NCBI RefSeq assembly: GCF_900142805.1
Contig: NZ_FRCF01000007.1
Coordinates: forward strand, 48,973 to 112,972
Source of the DNA: Lacicoccus alkaliphilus DSM 16010
GTDB lineage: Bacteria; Bacillota; Bacilli; Staphylococcales; Salinicoccaceae
Length of the DNA stretch: 64,000 nucleotides
Direction of reading: 5' to 3'
The translations under genes were made by a program, and so were the position numbers. Positions 8,351 to 16,087 of the stretch are shown here, in pieces. Within the stretch, counting starts at the first letter, position 1, and each line of letters starts with the position of its first letter. The notes below the pieces were generated by a model. That model was not told where the DNA came from. It ran no database searches and worked only from the letters and a program-made list of their open reading frames with translations.

Positions 8351-9097
8351 ATGATGTCAAAGACTAAAATAATCGGCCATCGGGGCGCCAAGGGCCATTA
8401 TCCCGAAAACACTATGCTCGGCTTCACCAAAGCCGTCGAAATGGGGGCGGACGGCATCGAGTTTGATGTCCATATGTCGAATGATAAAAAATTGGTCGTC
8501 ATGCATGATGAAAGCCTGGATCGTACGACGACCGACCGAGGCATCATCAAAGACTGGAAAATTTTTGACCTGAAAAAAGTGAAGACCGGCATAAAATTCA
8601 GGAATATGTCCAAGTATAACCATACATGGCATAGGGAGAGGGTTCCTGAATTATTTGAAGTCCTCGCGCTTTTCGCCAAGGAAAACACAGTCCTCAACGT
8701 TGAGTTGAAAACGGATGTATATGAGTATGAGGGCATTGAGAGGGAAGTGCATCATACTGTCGCGACACGCGGCATGCTCGACAGGGTGGTTTTCTCCTCA
8801 TTCAACCTGGCTACGCTGGACCGGCTGAAAAAGCATGATCCCAACGTAAGGATCGCCTATCTGGTCAATGAACTTCCCGAAGATTATGAACAGATGATGG
8901 AAGCGCACGATTTTGAAGCTTATCACTTGAGGGTGGATTCAGCACTTGAGAATATGGAAGCCCTGAAAAAGAACGGTATATTCTTCAGGATCTGGACCGT
9001 GAATGAACGGGAACATATGGAGCAGTTCATTGATGCAGGGGTCCGGGCCATAATCACCGATTACCCGGATCTCGCACTCGGTCTCCGCGACAGTTGA
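8351..9097 (+). CDS. Glycerophosphodiester phosphodiesterase
   Basis: This cytosolic GDPD-family enzyme should release glycerol 3-phosphate from glycerophosphodiesters. The catalytic pattern is complete: IIGHRGAKGHYPENT with the first His/Arg and Glu/Asn, then GIEFDVHMSNDKKLVVMHDESLDRTT with the Glu-x-Asp metal ligands and the second His, and VELK plus ITDYPDLA later. The frame opens at 8309, but GGAGG at 8341-8345 fits the double ATG at 8351/8354, giving 247-248 residues. There is no signal peptide. A TATAAT at 8301-8306 may be its -10 box. It resembles UgpQ/YqiK types and is monocistronic. Confidence 0.92.
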   Translation: MMSKTKIIGHRGAKGHYPENTMLGFTKAVEMGADGIEFDVHMSNDKKLVVMHDESLDRTTTDRGIIKDWKIFDLKKVKTGIKFRNMSKYNHTWHRERVPELFEVLALFAKENTVLNVELKTDVYEYEGIEREVHHTVATRGMLDRVVFSSFNLATLDRLKKHDPNVRIAYLVNELPEDYEQMMEAHDFEAYHLRVDSALENMEALKKNGIFFRIWTVNEREHMEQFIDAGVRAIITDYPDLALGLRDS

Positions 9098-9133
9098 AAA
9101 AAAGACCGTCATCCTTCAAAGGATGGCGGTCTT
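9097..9133. terminator. Terminator between convergent GDPD and UDP-sugar dehydrogenase genes
   Basis: A 13-bp stem (aagaccgtcatcc / ggatggcggtctt, one G-T pair) with a 6-base loop has an A run on its left, so it works best for the minus-strand dehydrogenase and may also serve GDPD. Confidence 0.85.
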
Positions 9134-9140
9134 CAACGTT

Positions 9141-10454
9141 TTACAGGCTCCAGTAATGGCAGCCTTTCCCTTCACATTCATTCCTGTCGAGTATGCCTTT
9201 CACATCGACGATCACCCTCTGGTCATTCCTGAATAAACCGCTCAATCTGTCGAGGTCGAAATCAGCGAGGTACGCCTTATGCGGGACGGTCAGCACGACA
9301 CAGTCGAGATCGTTAAGATCCGCGTCACCGACAAGTTCTATACCGAGGTCGCGCTTGACGTCTTCCGGCACCGCGACGGGGTCGTGGACCAGCACCTCCA
9401 CGCCGTAATCTTCGAGTTCATCGATGATGTCCGTCACTTTCGTATTACGGACATCAGATACATTCTCCTTGAAAGTCAGGCCCAATACCGCAACTCTTGA
9501 ATCGCTGATTTGCTGGCCGGCTTTGATCATCTGTTTGATGATATTGCTTGCGATGTATTTGCCCATATCGTCGTTCACTTTCCTGCCGGATAAGATGATC
9601 TGGGAATGATAACCCAACTGCTCGGCCTTATAAGTGAAATAGTACGGGTCGACGCCGATGCAGTGTCCGCCGACAAGACCCGGTGTGAACTTCAGGAAGT
9701 TCCACTTCGTCCCTGCAGCTTCGAGCACGGCATTTGTGTTGATGTCCATTTTGTTGAACACCATGGAAAGCTCGTTCATGAAAGCGATATTGATGTCCCT
9801 TTGGGAGTTTTCAATGACTTTTGAAGCTTCCGCCACTTTGATGGACTCCGCTTCGTGCACACCCGCCTCTATGATCGAGCTGTAGATTGCAGAGATTTCC
9901 TGCAGCGCCTCTGCATCAGACCCCGAGACGACCTTCACAATCTGCGTCAGCGTATTTTCCCTGTCGCCGGGATTGATGCGCTCCGGGGAATAGCCGACTT
10001 TGAAATCCTCGCCGAACTTCAGGCCGGAGGCCTCTTCAAGTATCGGAATGCATATCTCCTCGGTCGTCCCCGGATAGACCGTGGATTCATACACGACAAT
10101 CGCACCCTTTGTGAGGTTCCTCCCTGCTGTTTCGCTTGCGCTGATCACCGGTTTCAAATTCGGTGTCTTGTCCGTATTGATCGGCGTGGGCACGGAGACG
10201 ACGAGGAACTTGGATTTTTTGAGGTCCGATTCATCACTTGTGAACTGCATCGTCGACTGATGGAGTGATTCGTCTCCCACTTCATCCGTCACATCGGTGC
10301 CGTTCCTGTACTGCTCCAGTTTGTCCTCATTGACGTCATAACCGATGACGTCGTATTGCTTTGCGAATTCAACAGCAAGCGGCAGGCCGACATACCCGAG
10401 TCCGATGACTGAAATCGCTTCTTCTTTCGCCTGCAGTTTTTCAAATAAATTCAT
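9141..10454 (-). CDS. UDP-N-acetyl-hexosamine 6-dehydrogenase (WbpA/TviB type)
   Basis: This 437-residue nucleotide-sugar dehydrogenase should oxidise C6 of a UDP-N-acetylhexosamine to the uronic acid using NAD. The Rossmann motif VIGLGYVGLPLA is near residue 15, STVYPGTTEE in the middle, and the catalytic Cys in GGHCIGVDPYYF near residue 270. That last motif and the KAEQLGYHSQ that follows are typical of the TviB/WbpA branch (UDP-GlcNAc or UDP-GalNAc) rather than UDP-glucose enzymes. The gene is divergent from a UDP-glucose dehydrogenase, so the pair would supply two acidic sugars for the polymer locus. The exact sugar cannot be decided from sequence. Confidence 0.88.
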   Translation of the reverse strand: MNLFEKLQAKEEAISVIGLGYVGLPLAVEFAKQYDVIGYDVNEDKLEQYRNGTDVTDEVGDESLHQSTMQFTSDESDLKKSKFLVVSVPTPINTDKTPNLKPVISASETAGRNLTKGAIVVYESTVYPGTTEEICIPILEEASGLKFGEDFKVGYSPERINPGDRENTLTQIVKVVSGSDAEALQEISAIYSSIIEAGVHEAESIKVAEASKVIENSQRDINIAFMNELSMVFNKMDINTNAVLEAAGTKWNFLKFTPGLVGGHCIGVDPYYFTYKAEQLGYHSQIILSGRKVNDDMGKYIASNIIKQMIKAGQQISDSRVAVLGLTFKENVSDVRNTKVTDIIDELEDYGVEVLVHDPVAVPEDVKRDLGIELVGDADLNDLDCVVLTVPHKAYLADFDLDRLSGLFRNDQRVIVDVKGILDRNECEGKGCHYWSL

Positions 10455-10690
10455 GACATCTCTACCTTCCTCAATCCACTGTCTGTCAACGTGGAAAATC
10501 TATCTTAGTCATTATACAATCTTTGAAACCTCTATGCACTACATCTACCCTAAAATGTAGAATAATAAAAGGCCTTATGATAAAATTAGTGAATGCAATT
10601 TGTGGATTCATTAATATGAAAAAATTGATTATAAATGGTACGGTCAGGCATTATGACAGCATTCAGTAAAGACTGGGAGTGTAAAGTTCT

Positions 10691-11998
10691 ATGGAGATCG
10701 CAGTAATTGGCACAGGCTATGTCGGCCTGGTGACGGGTGCCTGCTTGTCGGAGGTCGGCAACCGGGTGACATGTATCGACATCGATGAGGAAAAAGTGGC
10801 GACATTGAAGCAGGGCATCAGTCCGATATACGAAGAGGGCCTGGAGGCACTGCTCCGGAAAAACATCTCTGAATCGCGCCTCGATTTCACGACGGATTAC
10901 AAGGAGGGGCTGGCAGGGAAGGACATCGTCTATATCGCAGTCGGCACCCCGCAGAATGATGACGGGTCTGCAGACCTCACCGCAGTTGCTGCAGTCTGCC
11001 GTGCGTTGTCCAAACACCTTGTGCAGGATGTCATCATCGTGACGAAAAGCACGGTGCCGGTGGGCACGAATGAATACATCAAAGGCCTGATCGAGGAAAA
11101 CCTCTTGAGTGATGCCACCATCAGCATCGCATCCAATCCCGAATTCCTGAGGCAGGGTTCGGCAGTCTACGATACTTTCAACGGCGACCGGATCGTCATC
11201 GGTTCCGACTCCCCGGAAGTGCTGGATGTGCTTGAAACGGTCAATGAAGGTTTCGGTCTCCCGATGGTCAGGACGAACCTCAGGAGTGCTGAAATGATAA
11301 AATATGCATCCAACGCATTCCTCGCAACCAAAATCAGTTTCATCAACGAGATGGCCAACCTTTCCGAGCGGATCGGGGCGAACATCGATGATGTATCCAG
11401 AGGGATGGGCATGGACCAGAGGATAGGGGAGGCCTTCCTGAATGCCGGCATCGGTTACGGCGGGTCTTGTTTCCCGAAAGATACGCGGGCAATCATTTCG
11501 GTCGCACGGGAAGCCGAGTATGATATGCAGATCCTTGAAAATGTCGTCGACTCCAACGAACGGCAGAGGGGCATCATCGTGGAGAAGGTCATGGACCGTT
11601 TTGATTCCATCAGCGGCAGGAAAGTCGCCGTCCTCGGTCTCGCCTTCAAGCCGAATACGGATGATGTCCGTGCGGCACCTTCCATATCGGTCATCGAAAA
11701 ACTGATCGGGGAAGGGGCGGAAGTGCATACGTTCGATCCCGCCGCCATGGAGAATGCACGGAAAGTGCTGCCGGAAGGCATCCATTACAGGGACAATATC
11801 GAAGATGCCGTCAGGGATGCGGAGATTGCGATCATCCTTACGGAATGGAAAGAAATCAAATCATTCCCCATTGAAAAGTATGAATCACTCATGGAAACTC
11901 CGGTGGTCTTTGACGGCAGGAACTGCTTCACACTGGAGGGAGTGGGAAAGACCGGTGTGGAGTACCACTCCATCGGCCGTCCGTCCATTGGAAATTAA
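10691..11998 (+). CDS. UDP-glucose 6-dehydrogenase (TuaD/Ugd type)
   Basis: This 435-residue enzyme should oxidise UDP-glucose to UDP-glucuronate. It shows the N-terminal GTGYVGLVTGACLSEVG nucleotide fold, the conserved TKSTVPVGTNEY, the catalytic Cys in GIGYGGSCFPKDTRA near residue 258, and the C-terminal VLGLAFKPNTDDVR. UDP-glucuronate is the precursor of teichuronic acid and of the glucuronate in teichuronopeptide, which fits the TupA-like gene downstream. GGGAG precedes the ATG. The 236 bases between it and the divergent dehydrogenase should hold both promoters; I see no certain pair of boxes there. A strong terminator separates it from the glycosyltransferase operon. Confidence 0.93.
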   Translation: MEIAVIGTGYVGLVTGACLSEVGNRVTCIDIDEEKVATLKQGISPIYEEGLEALLRKNISESRLDFTTDYKEGLAGKDIVYIAVGTPQNDDGSADLTAVAAVCRALSKHLVQDVIIVTKSTVPVGTNEYIKGLIEENLLSDATISIASNPEFLRQGSAVYDTFNGDRIVIGSDSPEVLDVLETVNEGFGLPMVRTNLRSAEMIKYASNAFLATKISFINEMANLSERIGANIDDVSRGMGMDQRIGEAFLNAGIGYGGSCFPKDTRAIISVAREAEYDMQILENVVDSNERQRGIIVEKVMDRFDSISGRKVAVLGLAFKPNTDDVRAAPSISVIEKLIGEGAEVHTFDPAAMENARKVLPEGIHYRDNIEDAVRDAEIAIILTEWKEIKSFPIEKYESLMETPVVFDGRNCFTLEGVGKTGVEYHSIGRPSIGN

Positions 11999-12003
11999 GC
12001 CCG

Positions 12004-12030
12004 AAAGCCGACTTCGCCGTCGGCTTTTTT
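12004..12030 (+). terminator. Terminator after UDP-glucose dehydrogenase
   Basis: A 9-bp perfect stem (aaagccgac / gtcggcttt) with loop ttcgcc leads into six Ts. Confidence 0.92.
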
Positions 12031-12055
12031 GATTCAAGGCATCCGCGGTGTTTAT

Positions 12056-12083
12056 TTGTATACTGAACGCCCTGTGATATAAT
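12056..12083 (+). promoter_or_regulatory. Sigma-A promoter with extended -10 for the polymer/export operon
   Basis: TTGTAT at 12056 and a perfect TATAAT at 12078-12083 are 16 bases apart, with TG one base upstream of the -10. It sits between the preceding terminator and the first glycosyltransferase start, so it probably drives the operon from 12125 to 23030. Confidence 0.7.
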
Positions 12084-12124
12084 ACACGGGGTGAAATATC
12101 GGTTTTTGGGAAGGCTTGAACCTT

Positions 12125-13249
12125 ATGGAGAAGAAAAAGATACTGTTTTTCATATACCGGATGGGCGGCGGCGGCGCTGCAAGGACGCTGCTCAACATCA
12201 TCAATAATATCGACCGGACGCAGTTCACGCCGGTTCTTGTGACGCTCGACCGTGACGGCGGGTATGAGGAGTATGTGGCCGAAGACGTCCTTTTCATCAA
12301 GCTCGGGACGAAGCGCCTGAGGGGCGCCGTCACCCGTCTTGCAAAAGTGATCAGGGAAGAACGTCCCGACATCGTCTTCAGCACCATACCGAATTACAAT
12401 ATCGTGGCGCTGCTGGCGACGATGCTGGCACGCACGGGTGCCCGGAATGTCGTCAGGGAAGCGGCCTACCTCGGCGGCACGCCGAAAGAGAACGCCAAAC
12501 TGCGGTTTGCGGGCCTCCTGTATCAGCGCGCATCGAGGGTGATCGCCCTGTCCAAAGGTGTCAAAGGGAATATTATTAAGCGGTATAAAGTGAATTCTGA
12601 TAAAATTGACATTATATATAATCCCGTGGATGTGGAAAACATACAGGCGCTGATGGAGCGGGAGGATGTCGATGGTGCGCACAGGCCGTTTTTCCAAAGT
12701 GACGGCAAAACCATCATCACCGCCGGCCGCTTCCATCATGACAAGGATCAGCTGACGCTGATCGAGGCGTTCAAGACCGTCAGGGACGAGGTCCCGGGCA
12801 CCCGGCTCGTCATACTCGGCGAAGGGGAACTGGAAGCGGAGCTGAAGCGGCGCACCGAAGCACTCGGGCTCGCCGGTGACGTACTTTTTACAGGCTTCCG
12901 TCACAACCCGTATGCCTACTTTGCACAATCGGACCTGTTCGTGCTGTCTTCCATCCGTGAAGGGTTCGGCCATGTACTGACCGAGGCTTTGGCCACGGGC
13001 ACGCCGGTCGTCTCGACCAAGGCGCATCCCGGTGCCGAAGAAGTGCTGGACGGCGGGGAATACGGCCTGATGTGCGAACCGTCGGATTCAAAAGCGCTGG
13101 CAGAAAGCATTTCATCCATGCTGGAGCTTGATGATTCGAAAAGGGAAACAATCATCGAAAAAGGCCTCCGTCGTGCGGAGATGTTCCATGCAGATAAAAT
13201 TGTGAAACAATATGAACGGATGTTTACAGATGTCCTGAAAAAAACTTGA
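12125..13249 (+). CDS. Glycosyltransferase family 4, first gene of the polymer operon
   Basis: This 374-residue GT4-type, GT-B fold enzyme should transfer a sugar from a nucleotide-sugar donor on the cytoplasmic face. The N-terminal acceptor domain begins ILFFIYRMGGGGAARTLLN; the C-terminal donor domain has VITAGRF-like ITAGRFHHDKDQLTLIEA, LVILGEGELEAEL and SSIREGFGHVLTEALATGTPVVS with the Glu of the EX7E motif. The frame opens at a TTG (12116), but GGGAAGG fits ATG 12125 better. The gene follows a good promoter and starts a run of closely spaced genes through the exporter. Acceptor and donor are unknown. Confidence 0.88.
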   Translation: MEKKKILFFIYRMGGGGAARTLLNIINNIDRTQFTPVLVTLDRDGGYEEYVAEDVLFIKLGTKRLRGAVTRLAKVIREERPDIVFSTIPNYNIVALLATMLARTGARNVVREAAYLGGTPKENAKLRFAGLLYQRASRVIALSKGVKGNIIKRYKVNSDKIDIIYNPVDVENIQALMEREDVDGAHRPFFQSDGKTIITAGRFHHDKDQLTLIEAFKTVRDEVPGTRLVILGEGELEAELKRRTEALGLAGDVLFTGFRHNPYAYFAQSDLFVLSSIREGFGHVLTEALATGTPVVSTKAHPGAEEVLDGGEYGLMCEPSDSKALAESISSMLELDDSKRETIIEKGLRRAEMFHADKIVKQYERMFTDVLKKT

Positions 13250-13267
13250 TGAAACGGGAGACTCACT

Positions 13268-14422
13268 ATGGAAAGAAGAAAACGTGCGGTACATATGACG
13301 ACCGTCCACCACCCTTACGATCCGAGGATCTATCATAAGCAGTGCAGGTCGCTGCAGGATGCAGGTTTTGATGTCACATTGATCGCAAGGCGCGACCCGA
13401 AAGGGAATGAGGCGGACAAGACCATCCGTCATGTGAAGCTGAAGACATATAAAAGCAGGCTTGGGCGCATGATCTTCGGCACTTATGATGCGTACAGGAA
13501 AGCGAAAGCCGTGGAGGCGGACATCATCACGTTCCACGATCCGGAGCTGCTGCCTGCAGCATGGGCCCTTAAAAATAAAAACAACACCGTCATCTATGAT
13601 ATCCATGAAGATTACATCACGAGCATCATGCAGAAAGATTACCTGAGCGGGCCCCTCAAAAAAATCGTGGCTTCAGGGTATAAGGTCATGGAGAAGTGCT
13701 TTACACGGGGCATGGGCCTTTCCCTGGCCGAGAAGTATTACGAGGAGCAGTATCCGGAAGGCGTCTGGATATTGAATTATCCAACGGTGAACGAGAGATT
13801 CATCAAGCATGCACATCACGGTCAGGCGGAGGACCGTGTGCTCTATACGGGCAACGTCTCGCATGTCAGAGGCGCCCTGCAGCATGCCAGGCTGCCGGTG
13901 ATCGACCCTGACATCAATGTCCATTTCGTGGGGAAATGTCCGGGCGAGCTTGCCGAAGAGATGTATGCAGCCGCCGGCAGTGCAGCCGACAGGCTTAATA
14001 TAGAAGGCATCGACAGTTTCGTTGAAAAGGAAGTCATCGAGGCGCGCTATCTTGAGCGGCACTGGCTGGCGGGCATTGCACTGTTTCCGCCGACGGAGCA
14101 TTACAGGCAGAAGGAACTGACGAAGTTCTTCGAGTATATGAACGCAGGACTGCCCGTCATCTGCTCCGACTTCCCGGTGTGGAAAGCCTTCATCGAGAAA
14201 TATGAATGCGGCATCGCCGTCGATCCGGACGATGACCAAGCGGTCAGAAAGGCGCTCGATCATCTGCGCAGCCATCCGGAGGAAGCCGCCCGCATGGGGC
14301 AGAACGGCAAAAGGGCTGTGATGGAGGAACTGAACTGGCAGACACAGGAAAGGAAGCTTGTGCGCTGGTACAATGCCCTCTCGGGAGCGGATATGGCGTC
14401 CCGAAAGGCAGAGGAGGCATGA
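13268..14422 (+). CDS. Glycosyltransferase (GT4-like)
   Basis: A 384-residue GT-B type glycosyltransferase. The N-terminus has MTTVHHPYDPRIYHKQCRSL, common in GT4 enzymes of polysaccharide clusters, then IITFHDPELLPAAW. The donor-binding half has LYTGNVSHVRGAL, then ELTKFFEYMNAGLPVICSD, with the Glu that contacts the donor. It begins 18 bp after the previous stop with GGGAG upstream, and the next gene starts one base after its own stop, so translation is coupled. Sugar specificity is unknown. Confidence 0.85.
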   Translation: MERRKRAVHMTTVHHPYDPRIYHKQCRSLQDAGFDVTLIARRDPKGNEADKTIRHVKLKTYKSRLGRMIFGTYDAYRKAKAVEADIITFHDPELLPAAWALKNKNNTVIYDIHEDYITSIMQKDYLSGPLKKIVASGYKVMEKCFTRGMGLSLAEKYYEEQYPEGVWILNYPTVNERFIKHAHHGQAEDRVLYTGNVSHVRGALQHARLPVIDPDINVHFVGKCPGELAEEMYAAAGSAADRLNIEGIDSFVEKEVIEARYLERHWLAGIALFPPTEHYRQKELTKFFEYMNAGLPVICSDFPVWKAFIEKYECGIAVDPDDDQAVRKALDHLRSHPEEAARMGQNGKRAVMEELNWQTQERKLVRWYNALSGADMASRKAEEA

Positions 14423-14423
14423 G

Positions 14424-15242
14424 ATGATGGGTCATGAAAGAGTGCCGGCAGTGTCGGTGATCACACCCGCATATAATGCGGAAAGATTCATTAAAGAGAC
14501 GATACAATCCGTCCTGGACCAGACATACTCCGACTGGGAGATGATCATCGTCGATGATCGGTCGAAGGACCGGACGGTTGAATATATAAAAGAGATGCAG
14601 AGTAAAGACGCACGCATCAGGCTGATTGAACTCGAGGAGAACTCGGGTTCTGCGGTGGCGCGGAATACCGCGATTGAAAATGCGGCCGGACGCTATATCG
14701 CGTTCCTCGACAGCGATGACAGATGGATGCCCGAAAAGCTCGAGCGCCAGCTCAGATTCATGCAGGATAAGGATGCGGCATTCTCATTCACAGCATATGT
14801 CAGGACTTTGGAAGACGGCACGGAGACGGATTACATTTCAAGGACGCCTGCGACGGTGGACTGGGATGCACTGATGAAGCGATGCGTCATCGGCTGCCTC
14901 ACCGTCATGCTCGACCGCGAAAAGACGGGAGAGGTGAAGATGGTGGACATCCGTACACGCCAGGATTATGCACTATGGCTTGAACTGACGCGGCGCGGCT
15001 TCACGGCCCACGGCCTTGCGGACGTGCTTGCGAAGTACAGGGTCGTGGACGATTCCATCTCCAGCAACAAATGGAGGGCGGCCAAGCGCAACTGGTACGT
15101 GTTCAGGCAGATCGAATCCCAGAGCCTGCCGAAGGCATTATGGTATTTCGGGCATTATGCCGTCATTTCCGTGAAAGATCTGATCGATTATAAAATTGCA
15201 TTGAATAAAGGTCCGGACGATCAAAAGTCCGGCCGCGAGTAA
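14424..15242 (+). CDS. Glycosyltransferase family 2
   Basis: A 272-residue GT-A fold, inverting GT2-type enzyme. The nucleotide-binding start is VSVITPAYNAERFIKETIQS, followed by WEMIIVDDRSKDRT, the acidic FLDSDDRWMPEKLE metal-binding DxD region near residue 93, and RQDYALWLELTRRG as the ED/QXXRW-like catalytic region. A longer upstream frame overlaps the preceding gene. The AGGAGG that ends that gene is placed correctly for ATG 14424, with 14427 also possible. It probably acts on the lipid-linked precursor along with the two GT4 enzymes. Confidence 0.88.
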   Translation: MMGHERVPAVSVITPAYNAERFIKETIQSVLDQTYSDWEMIIVDDRSKDRTVEYIKEMQSKDARIRLIELEENSGSAVARNTAIENAAGRYIAFLDSDDRWMPEKLERQLRFMQDKDAAFSFTAYVRTLEDGTETDYISRTPATVDWDALMKRCVIGCLTVMLDREKTGEVKMVDIRTRQDYALWLELTRRGFTAHGLADVLAKYRVVDDSISSNKWRAAKRNWYVFRQIESQSLPKALWYFGHYAVISVKDLIDYKIALNKGPDDQKSGRE

Positions 15243-15265
15243 ACTAGGCGGTGTCATTTTAAATT

Positions 15266-16045
15266 ATGAAAACTTATTTGAAGGAAATGTTGAGTCGTAA
15301 GGATTTATTATATTATCTGGTGAGGTCCGGCCTGAAAGCCGAGCATCGCAACAGCTACCTCGGCTATTTATGGTGGCTGCTCGACCCGCTCCTGAACGTC
15401 ATGGTCTTTTACTTTCTTGTGGTGGTCATCCTTGACCGGGGGGATACGGAAAACTTCCCGTTGTTCCTCGTCATCGGTCTGATCGTCTGGCGCTGCATCA
15501 GTTCAACGCTGAGCTCATCATCCGGATCGATCATGAGATACAGTTCGATCGTGAGCCAGGTGTATCTGCCGAAGGCGCTGTTCCCGATATCATTCACGCT
15601 GACGCAGCTTTTCAACTTTGCATTCGGCTTCCTCGTGATTGCGGCATTCCTGATATGGTTCGGTGTGATGCCGGGATGGGAAGTGGTATTCCTGCCGCTC
15701 CTGGTCCTCATCCAGACGGTGTTCCTGCTTGCAATCGGCATGATCCTTGCATATGTCACCGTGTTTGTGCGGGATCTTGAAAATGTCCTGCAATATGTCA
15801 CGAGGGTGTTCTTCTACGCATCCCCGATCATTTGGGAAGGCGGCAGGCTGCCGCCGGAATACAGCTGGGCGGTCACTTACAATCCGGTGGCCGTGATCGT
15901 CACTTCCTACAGGGACGTACTGATGTACGGCAACCTTCCGGACTTTTTGGGGCTCGGGATCATCCTGGTCCTCTCCATTGCGGCAATCTGGTTCATGGTA
16001 TGGTATTACAGCAGGCATGAACACAAGATCATCAAATCACTGTAA
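15266..16045 (+). CDS. ABC-2 type polysaccharide/teichoic acid export permease (Wzm/TagG type)
   Basis: A 259-residue membrane protein with about six transmembrane segments and the N-terminal ELL-like amphipathic stretch of ABC-2 exporters (KDLLYYLVRSGLKAEHRNSYLG then YLWWLLDPLLN). The YLPKALFPIS segment and a late YNPVAVIVTSYRDVL are conserved across Wzm and TagG permeases. Such permeases move undecaprenyl-diphosphate-linked glycans across the membrane. The next gene encodes the ATPase, so together they form the exporter of this locus. No second permease gene is present, so a homodimer is expected. Confidence 0.9.
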   Translation: MKTYLKEMLSRKDLLYYLVRSGLKAEHRNSYLGYLWWLLDPLLNVMVFYFLVVVILDRGDTENFPLFLVIGLIVWRCISSTLSSSSGSIMRYSSIVSQVYLPKALFPISFTLTQLFNFAFGFLVIAAFLIWFGVMPGWEVVFLPLLVLIQTVFLLAIGMILAYVTVFVRDLENVLQYVTRVFFYASPIIWEGGRLPPEYSWAVTYNPVAVIVTSYRDVLMYGNLPDFLGLGIILVLSIAAIWFMVWYYSRHEHKIIKSL

Positions 16046-16087
16046 GCGGCACTTTAAGCGAATATATCTATAAAGAGGGTTTTTGAA

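Noticed and set aside
10586..11785. 399-residue open frame on the minus strand
   Set aside because: It is antisense to the UDP-glucose dehydrogenase gene, has no family motif and arises from codon bias on the coding strand.
11885..13027. 380-residue minus-strand open frame
   Set aside because: It is antisense to the dehydrogenase end and the first glycosyltransferase and crosses a terminator and a promoter.
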